Of a DNA stretch of 6,465 nucleotides, positions 1-5,943 are shown piece by piece. Location of the stretch: positions 1 to 6,465 of the forward strand of contig JACIXO010000076.1 of assembly GCA_014360385.1 (NCBI GenBank), read 5' to 3'. Source of the stretch: Actinomycetota bacterium. Its GTDB lineage: Bacteria; Actinomycetota; Humimicrobiia; Humimicrobiales; Humimicrobiaceae. A program made the translations under genes and the position numbers. The notes under the pieces are model-generated. The model searched no databases. It was not told where the DNA came from and saw nothing but the letters and a program-made list of their open reading frames with translations. Numbering within the stretch: the stretch's first letter is position 1; each line of letters begins with the position of its first letter.

Positions 1-1
1 G

Positions 2-964
2 TTGCTCTTCCTTCTTCCCACGGTTAACGCCGGGTTCTCCCTGAAAGAGACGTATTCCCTAAGGCCATATATGAACGAACACTGGGAGAATGCTTTAACA
101 TGGCTTAGAGAAAACTCCAACCAGAATGACATCGTTTTGGCTTGGTGGGACTACGGGCACTGGGTAACTTACTATGGAAGAAGAAGTCCAGTAGCCCAGG
201 GAAGTGCAGATTCCAGTGTAGCACTCTACTATCTCGGTAAGCTTGATGAGAATTGGGCCATGAGCTTAGGTGTTGATTACGTTGTTGTAAGTTACTATGA
301 TTTTCTAAAGTTTGGAGCCATAGTTGAGACTGCAAAGATGCACTCGAAGTACAATATAACTGAGAATTATGGCCTCATTGTTTTGCCGCTTACTTCCAAG
401 CTTGGAGCTTTGGTTTTCCAGAGGGGCGATTATAGGATAATAGCTAAGCCCGGGGAGATTTGGAATGTGATAGTGGATCTTAATGGGCAAGTAATAGCAC
501 CGAAGGAACTTTATGTTGAGTATCAAGGGAAGGTAATAAAGCCAGAGCTTTCGGCCTCAAACACAAACACCTACCTTTACATAAACCTCAACTATGGGTA
601 CGCAATATTCATGAACGAAGAAGCTTTCAATACCACCTTGGCGAAGCTTTTCATAAAGCCTGAAGAACCATACGAGCTTGTCTACTCTGATGGTGGCTTA
701 ATAAAAATCCTGAAGCTTAAGCATCCTAACGTTAGAGTGGAGAATACAAATGGCAAGGTAATCTTCCACTTTGAGAACGCAACCGGAACCGGATTAGGAA
801 TATGGGGATTCTTGGACAATGGAACCAAGGTCTTCGAAAAGTGGTATGACGTGAAGGGGAAGGAGGAGTTTGAGCTTCCCAAAGAGGTCAATGGAACGGT
901 TATACGGTACACCTACGCCGTGGGCAAGAAAATCGTTGACAGAGGGATATTTAGGCAGGGATGA
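2..964 (+). CDS. aglB: Oligosaccharyltransferase AglB (STT3 family), C-terminal part, 5' end outside the window
   Basis: This is the C-terminal part of the archaeal single-subunit oligosaccharyltransferase. The enzyme moves a glycan from a dolichol-linked donor to the Asn of Asn-X-Ser/Thr sequons on the outer face of the membrane. The frame is open to the left edge, so the true start lies upstream. The first dozen visible residues look like the end of the last membrane segment. The hallmark WWDYG motif is at visible residues 48-52. A DK motif of the archaeal DxxKxxxI form (D100, K103, I107) follows, and both help form the sequon-recognition site. About 270 residues follow WWDYG, fewer than I recall for the long Pyrococcus AglB-L, so a shorter paralogue is likely. 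Five sequons (N118, N210, N259, N273, N297) lie in the external domain, so the enzyme may itself be glycosylated. The downstream glycosyltransferases probably make its donor glycan. The family call is very secure; the subtype is inferred. Confidence 0.95.
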   Translation: MLFLLPTVNAGFSLKETYSLRPYMNEHWENALTWLRENSNQNDIVLAWWDYGHWVTYYGRRSPVAQGSADSSVALYYLGKLDENWAMSLGVDYVVVSYYDFLKFGAIVETAKMHSKYNITENYGLIVLPLTSKLGALVFQRGDYRIIAKPGEIWNVIVDLNGQVIAPKELYVEYQGKVIKPELSASNTNTYLYINLNYGYAIFMNEEAFNTTLAKLFIKPEEPYELVYSDGGLIKILKLKHPNVRVENTNGKVIFHFENATGTGLGIWGFLDNGTKVFEKWYDVKGKEEFELPKEVNGTVIRYTYAVGKKIVDRGIFRQG

Positions 965-983
965 GATAAAGAAAAAATACTTG

Positions 984-1000
984 CCGAAATGTTAATAAAT
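984..1000 (+). promoter_or_regulatory. Possible archaeal BRE/TATA promoter upstream of the first GT2
   Basis: A purine-rich CCGAAAT element is followed directly by an A/T stretch (GTTAATAAAT), which resembles the BRE plus TATA arrangement of Thermococcales promoters. A start site about 25 bases downstream would fall near 1021-1024, leaving a leader of about 50 bases before the ATG at 1072. This is judged by eye only, and A/T-rich intergenic DNA gives chance matches. The first GT2 could instead be transcribed with aglB. Confidence 0.3.
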
Positions 1001-1075
1001 TATGAAATTAGACACATATTAGAGGACTCAAAACAGGGAAACTCCAATAAATTGACCTGGAGGCCGTTTAGATGA
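989..1075 (+). other. Very short ORF (28 codons) just after aglB, coding status doubtful
   Basis: An ATG at 989 opens a 28-residue frame whose TGA (1073-1075) overlaps the next ATG (1072) in an ATGA arrangement. The same frame is open back to the aglB stop codon, so it is in phase with aglB and would add 37 residues if that stop were read through. The residues are rich in Lys, Glu, Ile and Leu at the start (EKILAEM, then INYEIRHILED), and so look protein-like. However, I see no good ribosome binding site and no recognisable family. It may be a remnant of a lost gene or chance. Confidence 0.15.
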
Positions 1076-1167
1076 ATAAAATAAAAAAGCTTGATCCCTC
1101 GGAGTTTATGATACTACTCCCAAAGAAAAACGAAAATGGTGGATCCCAATGGATAACAGAACCCTAA
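1072..1167 (+). other. Short ORF (31 codons), possible leader peptide or remnant of a GT2 N-terminus
   Basis: The ATG at 1072 is preceded by GGAGG (1059-1063) at a suitable 8-base spacing, a better site than that of many real genes. The 31-residue frame ends with TAA at 1165-1167, so it overlaps the first bases of the downstream GT2 gene in another frame. Its middle (MILLPKKNENGG) resembles the first beta strand of GT2 enzymes (compare LIVIPAYNEE at the start of the next gene). It could therefore be a decayed GT2 start. Alternatively it could be a short upstream ORF coupling translation to the gene at 1149. The function is unknown. Confidence 0.3.
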
Positions 1168-2027
1168 TAGTGATTCCCGCATACAATGAGGAACTAACTA
1201 TTGGTTCGGTTGTAGCTTTAGCTAAAAAGTATGGTGATGTTCTGGTAGTTGATGATGGTTCTTTTGATAGAACTTCTGAAATAGCTAAGGAAGTGGGGGC
1301 TATTGTAATACGACACGAGAGAAACGTGGGCAAGGGGCAGGCCCTTAAGACGGGTTTTGAATATGCCCTTAGCAGGGGATACGATTTTGTAGTAACTTTA
1401 GATGCCGACGGCCAGCACAACCCTGATGAAATACCCTTTCTCCTCGAGCCTACAATTAAAGGCGAGGCAGACTTAGTTATAGGTTCGAGGTACTTAAACG
1501 AGAGTAAAAAGAAAATTCCAGTTTATAGAAGGTTTGGATTGTGGGTGTTGAATAAGAGCACTAAAGCTGTAGCAGGTGTTGACGTAGATTCTCAAAGCGG
1601 TTTCAGAGCTATAAACAGAAAAGCTTTGGAGAAGCTAAATTTAAATAGCACCGATTACTCGGTGGAGACTGATATGATAGTGAAGGCCCGAGAAGAAGGA
1701 CTCAAAATTAAGGAGGTTCCAATAAGTGTTCGCTATGATGTGCCAAAGAAACACAAGAAAAACCCTGTTTCTCACGGCCTTAGTGTTTTAGCAAGCATTT
1801 TGAGCTTTATAGGCTATAAGAGACCTTTACTGTTGTTTGGAAGCTTGAGCATGATATCGTTTATTGTTGCCGGAATTTTAGGGTATTTAGCTTTGGAGCC
1901 GTATTACAGGGGAGGAAATGTTTATTTAACTCAAGCTATAGGTGCAGGGATTTTTGTGATTATTGGAATTCAGTTGTTCATTGCTGGGTTGATGCTAAAC
2001 GTGTTGGCAAAGATGGTGAGGGAGTGA
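1149..2027 (+). CDS. GT2 glycosyltransferase with two C-terminal membrane segments, dolichyl-phosphate sugar synthase-like
   Basis: This 292-residue protein has an N-terminal GT-A catalytic domain (about 1-220) of family GT2 and a membrane anchor. Visible motifs are IPAYNEE (9-15), DDGS (35-38, nucleotide binding), NVGKG (59-63), the metal-binding DADG (85-88), and QSGFRA (149-154), typical of the DPMS/polyprenyl-phosphate glycosyltransferase group. Two hydrophobic spans (about 226-248 and 262-288) would anchor it with the active site in the cytoplasm. Family knowledge suggests transfer of a hexose from a nucleotide sugar to dolichyl phosphate or an early lipid-linked intermediate; the sugar cannot be read from sequence. 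The ATG at 1149 is chosen because the first strand begins within five residues and GGTGG lies at 1138-1142, six bases upstream. Its base composition is closer to aglB than to the later genes, so it probably belongs to the older part of the locus. Confidence 0.9.
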   Translation: MDNRTLIVIPAYNEELTIGSVVALAKKYGDVLVVDDGSFDRTSEIAKEVGAIVIRHERNVGKGQALKTGFEYALSRGYDFVVTLDADGQHNPDEIPFLLEPTIKGEADLVIGSRYLNESKKKIPVYRRFGLWVLNKSTKAVAGVDVDSQSGFRAINRKALEKLNLNSTDYSVETDMIVKAREEGLKIKEVPISVRYDVPKKHKKNPVSHGLSVLASILSFIGYKRPLLLFGSLSMISFIVAGILGYLALEPYYRGGNVYLTQAIGAGIFVIIGIQLFIAGLMLNVLAKMVRE

Positions 2028-2042
2028 TTAAAAAGGAGTTGA

Positions 2043-2135
2043 AAAATAGGGGGAGAGAAAGTTAATACTGCTCAAGCTTGGATCAACGGGACGCTCATAA
2101 GGTACACCTACGCCGTGAAATTCAAAAAAGTTTAA
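2043..2135 (+). pseudogene. aglB: Degraded second copy of the aglB 3' end
   Basis: An open stretch after a TGA at 2040-2042 ends with TAA at 2133-2135 and encodes a tail reading INGTLIRYTYAV. This matches VNGTVIRYTYAV near the end of the aglB gene at the left of the window. Over 36 bases (887-922 versus 2082-2117) 30 are identical, including a 17-base exact run, and 10 of 12 residues are identical. Codon differences are mostly silent or conservative, which suggests descent from a once functional paralogue, not a recent copy. Bases 2043-2081 cannot be aligned with confidence but keep the frame open. No start codon or catalytic region remains. It marks an old recombination or deletion joint between the first GT2 and the following cassette. 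Confidence 0.8.
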
Positions 2136-2137
2136 AA
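2123..2137 (+). promoter_or_regulatory. Possible archaeal BRE/TATA promoter for the glycosyltransferase cassette
   Basis: CAAAAAAG followed by TTTAAAAG looks like a Thermococcales BRE plus TATA box. A start site would be expected near 2160, upstream of the GGGGAGGT ribosome binding site at 2203-2210. It would drive the dehydrogenase stub and now the intact cassette from 2322. The element overlaps the last codons of the aglB remnant. It was found by eye only. Confidence 0.35.
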
Positions 2138-2213
2138 GAAAACTTGCTTAGAAGTTGGGATTACCTATAGAGTGTTAAAATACACTATGAATAGAAACTG
2201 ATGGGGAGGTACA

Positions 2214-2270
2214 ATGAAAGAAATAAAAATAGCCGTAGTTGGATTACGTAAAGCCGGCTTGTTAATATGA
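2214..2270 (+). pseudogene. N-terminal stub of an NAD(P)-binding dehydrogenase (Gfo/Idh or nucleotide-sugar dehydrogenase type)
   Basis: A strong ribosome binding site (GGGGAGGT, 2203-2210) precedes an ATG followed by only 18 codons. The peptide MKEIKIAVVGLRKAGLLI is the first strand and glycine loop of a Rossmann fold (expected VVGLGKxGL), with the middle glycine of GxGxxG changed to Arg and a TGA directly after. The rest of the gene, normally over 300 residues, is missing; nothing like it was seen downstream. Both Gfo/Idh/MocA oxidoreductases and UDP-sugar dehydrogenases start this way and both occur in glycan loci, so the parent family is left open. The good ribosome binding site suggests a real gene once began here. 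A short functional leader peptide is a less likely alternative. Confidence 0.65.
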
Positions 2271-2309
2271 TCCCTTGAACTAATGGATTTAGACTAAAAT
2301 TGTCAAAAT

Positions 2310-2315
2310 GGAGTG
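2310..2315 (+). promoter_or_regulatory. Ribosome binding site deciding the start of the rhamnosyltransferase-like GT2
   Basis: GGAGTG lies six bases before the ATG at 2322. The alternative in-frame GTG at 2313 is formed by the same bases as this site and has no comparable site of its own. ATG 2322 is therefore preferred. Confidence 0.6.
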
Positions 2316-2321
2316 TCAAAA

Positions 2322-3317
2322 ATGAAGCTCTCTAAAAAGGCAAGCGTAATTATAGTAACATATAATCATGCTAGATATATGAGGGATCTTCTATTATCTG
2401 TTATTGCTAATGATCCTTTAGAAGTTATTGTGGTAGATAATGGATCTTCAGATGGAACTGTTGAAATCGTGAAGCAATTTCCAGAGGTAAAGCTGATTAA
2501 ATCTCCTAAAAATTTAGGTTATGGGGGAGGAAATAATCTGGGCGTTAGGCATGCTAAAGGAGAATATGTGGTTATTTTAAATCCTGACACGAAAGTTGAG
2601 AAAAATTGGCTTGAAGAACTCCTAAAACCTTTAGAAAAAGAAGAAAAGTTGATCACGACGCCTAAGATCTTACTTTATGATGGTTCTAAAATAAATACTT
2701 GTGGCAATATAGTACATTTCACTGGGCTGGCTTTTACAAGAGGATTTAATGAGGATCCAAAAAAATTTGAAACGCCTGAATACTTGAACGGCTTGTCAGG
2801 AGCCTGCTTTGCTATAAAAAGAGATAACTATCTAGAGATTGGAGGATTTGATGAGAATTTTTTTGCGTATATGGAAGATACTGAATTCTCTTGGAGAGCT
2901 CATGCTAAGGGTTTTAGGATTTTATATGTACCAACATCAATTGTCTATCATGATTATGATCTGGAAGTTCCCTCAAAGAAGATATATCATTTAGAAAAAG
3001 GCAGATATGTAATTTTGAGAAAATACTTTGGTTTTAAAGAATATGTGCTCCTTTTCCCTTCGTTAATAATGACTGAAATACTGAGTTGGGGATATTCGAT
3101 ATTAAATGGAATTGAGGGTATTAAATGTAAGATTAAAGGTACAAAAGATGGAATTACAACAAAAGTTGAAAAAATGAATTGTGATAGAAAAAAACTATTG
3201 AAGAATTTGGACTGGAAGATTCCCGAGGAACAGTTAAGCTACAATGTTGCTGATAAAGTTATAAAGAAAATAGCAAACTCTATTTACTGGGTCAACTATA
3301 AGGTGGTGGTTAAATGA
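2322..3317 (+). CDS. GT2 glycosyltransferase, rhamnosyltransferase (WbbL)-like
   Basis: This protein of 331 residues has a GT-A fold. Visible motifs are VIIVTYNH (9-16), DNGSSDGT (39-46), NLGYGGGNN (64-72, typical of WbbL/RfbF-like enzymes), NPDT (87-90, in the DXD position), and GGFDENFFAYMEDTEFSWR (174-192), where the ED pair probably holds the catalytic base. Such enzymes add a sugar, often rhamnose or another deoxysugar, from a nucleotide donor to a growing lipid-linked glycan at the cytoplasmic membrane face. The actual sugar is not readable. The C-terminal part has one hydrophobic patch (about 241-262) that may touch the membrane; no clear transmembrane anchor is seen. The stop overlaps the next start by four bases (ATGA), so translation is probably coupled. 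The sequence is far more A/T rich than aglB (one 60-base line has only 13 G/C), which suggests acquired DNA. An in-frame GTG at 2313 would add three residues. Confidence 0.9.
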   Translation: MKLSKKASVIIVTYNHARYMRDLLLSVIANDPLEVIVVDNGSSDGTVEIVKQFPEVKLIKSPKNLGYGGGNNLGVRHAKGEYVVILNPDTKVEKNWLEELLKPLEKEEKLITTPKILLYDGSKINTCGNIVHFTGLAFTRGFNEDPKKFETPEYLNGLSGACFAIKRDNYLEIGGFDENFFAYMEDTEFSWRAHAKGFRILYVPTSIVYHDYDLEVPSKKIYHLEKGRYVILRKYFGFKEYVLLFPSLIMTEILSWGYSILNGIEGIKCKIKGTKDGITTKVEKMNCDRKKLLKNLDWKIPEEQLSYNVADKVIKKIANSIYWVNYKVVVK

Positions 3318-4510
3318 TTTTAAATTTATGTCCGTATTGGGTCTATCCTCCAACAGGTGGAGGTCCACTTAGAGTTTATAACTTAAATAAATATATATCC
3401 GATAAAATACCAATTAATCAGTTTTCATTTCGGCCAACTTATATAATGAAAAAAAGGGGGATGAACATACTGTCTTCAAATGTAGTAAAAATAAAAGAAT
3501 CTTATACTGAATATAGGTTGTCAAATCCATTAGTTCTTCTATCGTCTTTTTTACTCTATAAGCTTTCTTTGCCTCCCGATTTTCTACTTTCTCGCTTTTC
3601 GAATTTATTAAGAAATAAAGCTTTATATGACTCTCTAGTCGCTGCGGACATTATTCAGGTAGAACACCCATGGTTATTTGATTTTGCTGAGAAAAAAGCT
3701 AAGGATTCATTATTAGTTTTATCGTCACATAATTGTGAATTTGTGTTATTTAAAAAGTACATAAATAGAAGATCCATAAATAGATTAGTGGAAAATGCAC
3801 TTTGGGAGCTGGAAAAAAGGAGTGTTGAGAATGCTGATGTAGTTTTTGTGGTTTCAGAGGATGATCTAAAAAGCTTTCGTGAGGTTCTAAACGTTAAGAG
3901 GAAGCGAAATGTGTTTATAATTCCGAATGGAGTAGACAGCAATAAATTAAAAAAGGTTAGTAAAGACGAAAGAAAACAAGCAAAAAAGCAGTTGGGATTT
4001 TATGATAAAAAAGTAATACTATTTACTGGCAGTATTCATCCCCCTAACTTAGAGGCTGTTAAGATTATAGAAGAAAGAATAGCTAGGGATTTTAGAACTA
4101 ATGATATTGTCTTTTTAGTTGTAGGTTCTGTGGGAGAAAAATTCAAAACTCATGACAATATTATTTTTACTGGATATGTGGAAGATATTGAGCCTTATAT
4201 TAAAGCTGCAGACTTGGCAATAAACCCGGTTATTACTGGAAGTGGAACAAACCTAAAAATGTTAGAGTATATGGCTTACGGGTTGCCTGTCGTGACAACG
4301 AAGGTTGGAGCTAGAGGTCTCGGAATTAAAAATAAAGAACAAGCAGTAATTGCAGATATTCCTGATTTCAGCTACTGGATTAGAGAACTGCTGGATAATG
4401 AGGAGCTATATTTGAAATTATCAAACAATGCAAGGCAGTTTGTAGAGGAAAGATACGATTGGAGAATTATAGCAAACAAAGTTGTTGAAATTTACAAGAA
4501 CTTCTTATAG
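3314..4510 (+). CDS. GT4 family glycosyltransferase (GT-B fold)
   Basis: This 398-residue GT-B enzyme has an N-terminal acceptor domain with a glycine loop (PPTGGGPLRVYNL, 12-24). The C-terminal donor domain contains IPNGVD (203-208), LFTGSIHPPN (236-245), FTGYV (285-289), and GSGTNLKMLEYMAYGLPVV (309-327). Retaining GT4 enzymes transfer a sugar from a nucleotide donor. E318 corresponds to the second Glu of the usual EX7E motif; the first is replaced by Ser (S310), as I recall for the GxGTxLKxLE subgroup. Residues 71-99 are hydrophobic and may bind the membrane. No signal peptide is seen, so a cytoplasmic or membrane-associated place is expected. The start overlaps the previous stop (ATGA), with GGTGGTGG just upstream in the previous gene. 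It probably adds one residue to the same lipid-linked glycan; donor and linkage are unknown. Confidence 0.9.
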   Translation: MILNLCPYWVYPPTGGGPLRVYNLNKYISDKIPINQFSFRPTYIMKKRGMNILSSNVVKIKESYTEYRLSNPLVLLSSFLLYKLSLPPDFLLSRFSNLLRNKALYDSLVAADIIQVEHPWLFDFAEKKAKDSLLVLSSHNCEFVLFKKYINRRSINRLVENALWELEKRSVENADVVFVVSEDDLKSFREVLNVKRKRNVFIIPNGVDSNKLKKVSKDERKQAKKQLGFYDKKVILFTGSIHPPNLEAVKIIEERIARDFRTNDIVFLVVGSVGEKFKTHDNIIFTGYVEDIEPYIKAADLAINPVITGSGTNLKMLEYMAYGLPVVTTKVGARGLGIKNKEQAVIADIPDFSYWIRELLDNEELYLKLSNNARQFVEERYDWRIIANKVVEIYKNFL

Positions 4511-4522
4511 GAGGTAATTTGT

Positions 4523-5545
4523 ATGAGTTTAAGAATTTGCTTAGTCGGGGATATAAGCGGTAATATAGATGAAGGCATGAAAAAAATTACTTATAATATC
4601 TATAAAGGATTGTCAGAAAATCATGAAGTCATGATAATAAAACCATCTGAAATACCTTTCAAAAAGAAAGAAATAGCAGATTTCAAGCCAGATATTATCC
4701 ATTATATACCTGGTCCGTCTATTTTATCATTCGCTTTGTTAAAATTAGCAAAATTAGGGCTTAGTTATACGAAAACTGTTATTACTGCAACACATCCTCA
4801 ACACTTGGTTCCTAAGAGAGTATTATCCATACTCAAACCAGATTTAGTGTTAGCTCAGGCTTACGACATGGAGGCATTATTTAGAAAACTCAACATAAGA
4901 ACTGAGCTTTATCCGAATGGGGTAGATATAAAAAAATTCAAACCAGTTGACGAAAGAACAAAAATGGAACTACGAGAGAAATATGGAATTGATAAAGATA
5001 AATTTGTCGTGCTTCATGTCGGAAATCTGAGGGCTGGAAGAAATTTGGATTTCTTAAAAATATTAAAGCAAGATGATGATATGCAAGTTGTTGTGGTGGC
5101 TAGTACTACAATAAGGAAAGATATTAAAATTTATAATAACCTTATAGATTCAAGAATAAAAATAATTGATTATTATGTAGAAGATATAGAAAATATTTAC
5201 AATCTTTCAGATGTTTACGTTTTTCCCGTTACTAGGAGGCCATACGCTGTAGAGGTCCCTCTATCTGTCATGGAAGCTATGGCTTGCAACTTACCAGTCA
5301 TTTCAACGAGATTTGCTGGTTTGCCCACATTTTTTCCAGAAGGCGATGGTTTAATATATATCAATACTGAGAATGACATTATAAGAAGCTTATATTTTAT
5401 AAAAGATAGGATTCTAGAGAACAACTTAAAAATAAGAACAAGAAAAAAAGTATTGCCCTATTCTTGGGATAAACTATTAAAAAAACTAGAGCTGATATAT
5501 TTTAAACTGATTGAAGCAGGTGGTGATGGTTATAGAACTACTTAA
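4523..5545 (+). CDS. GT4 family glycosyltransferase (GT-B fold), second copy type
   Basis: This 340-residue GT-B protein is distinct from the preceding GT4. The N-terminal domain starts with RICLVGDISGNIDEGMKK, and its linker carries YPNGVD (130-135), the usual entry to the donor-binding domain. The donor domain shows LHVGNLRAGRN (164-174), then VEVPLSVMEAMACNLPVIST (243-262). This includes the donor-binding Glu (E251), with an earlier Glu (E244) one position off the canonical EX7E spacing. No membrane segment or signal peptide is evident. The ribosome binding site GGAGGT (4510-4515) overlaps the preceding TAG and lies seven bases from the ATG, so the two GT4 genes are tightly linked. Its last 20 bases overlap the start of the broken methyltransferase. 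It presumably adds another sugar to the lipid-linked oligosaccharide; the substrate is not readable. Confidence 0.9.
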   Translation: MSLRICLVGDISGNIDEGMKKITYNIYKGLSENHEVMIIKPSEIPFKKKEIADFKPDIIHYIPGPSILSFALLKLAKLGLSYTKTVITATHPQHLVPKRVLSILKPDLVLAQAYDMEALFRKLNIRTELYPNGVDIKKFKPVDERTKMELREKYGIDKDKFVVLHVGNLRAGRNLDFLKILKQDDDMQVVVVASTTIRKDIKIYNNLIDSRIKIIDYYVEDIENIYNLSDVYVFPVTRRPYAVEVPLSVMEAMACNLPVISTRFAGLPTFFPEGDGLIYINTENDIIRSLYFIKDRILENNLKIRTRKKVLPYSWDKLLKKLELIYFKLIEAGGDGYRTT

Positions 5546-5910
5546 AATATTAGCATGTCCCAAATGCAGAAGTCCCGTGGAAGTAAAGAATATGGAGAAA
5601 ATTGTGTGTCCTACTTGTAGTAGCACTTATAATATTATTGATGATATACCAGTACTACTTATACATGAAAAACTAACAGATTTTAAAAGAAAAGAAAGCG
5701 AATTTCACTCAAAAATTGCAAAAGAAGCTGATGATGCTCATCACCTAAACTCTTTAAGGGTCAAATATTTGCATGATGATTTTTTGGATCCTATAAGAAA
5801 AAGGCTTTAGCAGAGATGATCTAATTAGATTAGCGCGTAGTTGTGGATTCGAGATAATATCAATAGATCCATCTTGGAAGTGGAATATGACGCTAAAAAA
5901 TAGAAAATAG
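5526..5910 (+). pseudogene. SAM-dependent methyltransferase with N-terminal Trm112-like zinc ribbon, core deleted
   Basis: The first frame (ATG 5526, stop TAG 5808-5810) encodes 94 residues. They begin with a Trm112-like zinc ribbon (Cys11, Cys14, Cys28, Cys31, then YNIIDDIPVLL), the usual front end of many class I methyltransferases in glycan clusters. The linker to the catalytic domain (HDDFLDPIRKRL) follows and then stops. No SAM-binding glycine motif exists. A different frame (about 5797-5910) encodes GFSRDDLIRLARSCGFEI, then SIDPSWKW, ending at TAG 5908-5910. This looks like the final helix-strand unit of the same kind of enzyme. Both ends therefore survive while roughly the whole catalytic core is gone and the frame is shifted near 5797-5806. 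The start overlaps the preceding GT4 gene by 20 bases; in-frame GTG (5520, 5523) and TTG (5511) starts are possible. The zinc-ribbon piece might still be translated, but methyl transfer is not expected. Confidence 0.8.
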
Positions 5911-5930
5911 TTAAGAATAGAATAGTTTAT

Positions 5931-5938
5931 GGAGGTGG
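5931..5938 (+). promoter_or_regulatory. Ribosome binding site supporting the TTG start of the kinase-like gene
   Basis: GGAGGTGG lies five bases before TTG 5944. There is no ATG in frame before the P-loop, which begins only nine residues in, so this site fixes the unusual TTG start. Confidence 0.7.
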
Positions 5939-5943
5939 TTTAA

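Noticed and set aside
1106..1420. Open frame of about 104 codons on the - strand
   Set aside because: It lies opposite the well-supported GT2 gene and shows no protein family features; the same applies to the other - strand frames (for example 3655-3942 and 5940-6164).
2173..2186. GTGT-TAAAAT-ACAC inverted repeat as an operator or terminator
   Set aside because: Four-base arms in A/T-rich DNA are expected by chance, and no second copy or T-run follows.
2291..2300. AGACTAAAAT, a ten-base piece that also occurs in the Pyrococcus-type CRISPR repeat as I remember it
   Set aside because: It occurs once, flanking bases do not match the rest of the repeat, and there is no repeat-spacer pattern around it.
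2313..2321. GTG at 2313 as start of the rhamnosyltransferase-like gene
   Set aside because: The GTG is part of the GGAGTG ribosome binding site that sits at the right distance from ATG 2322, and the added residues carry no domain signal.
5797..5910. A simple frameshift or sequencing error as the explanation of the methyltransferase break
   Set aside because: Correcting a frame would not restore the missing SAM-binding core; only a few bases separate the N-terminal linker and the C-terminal unit.
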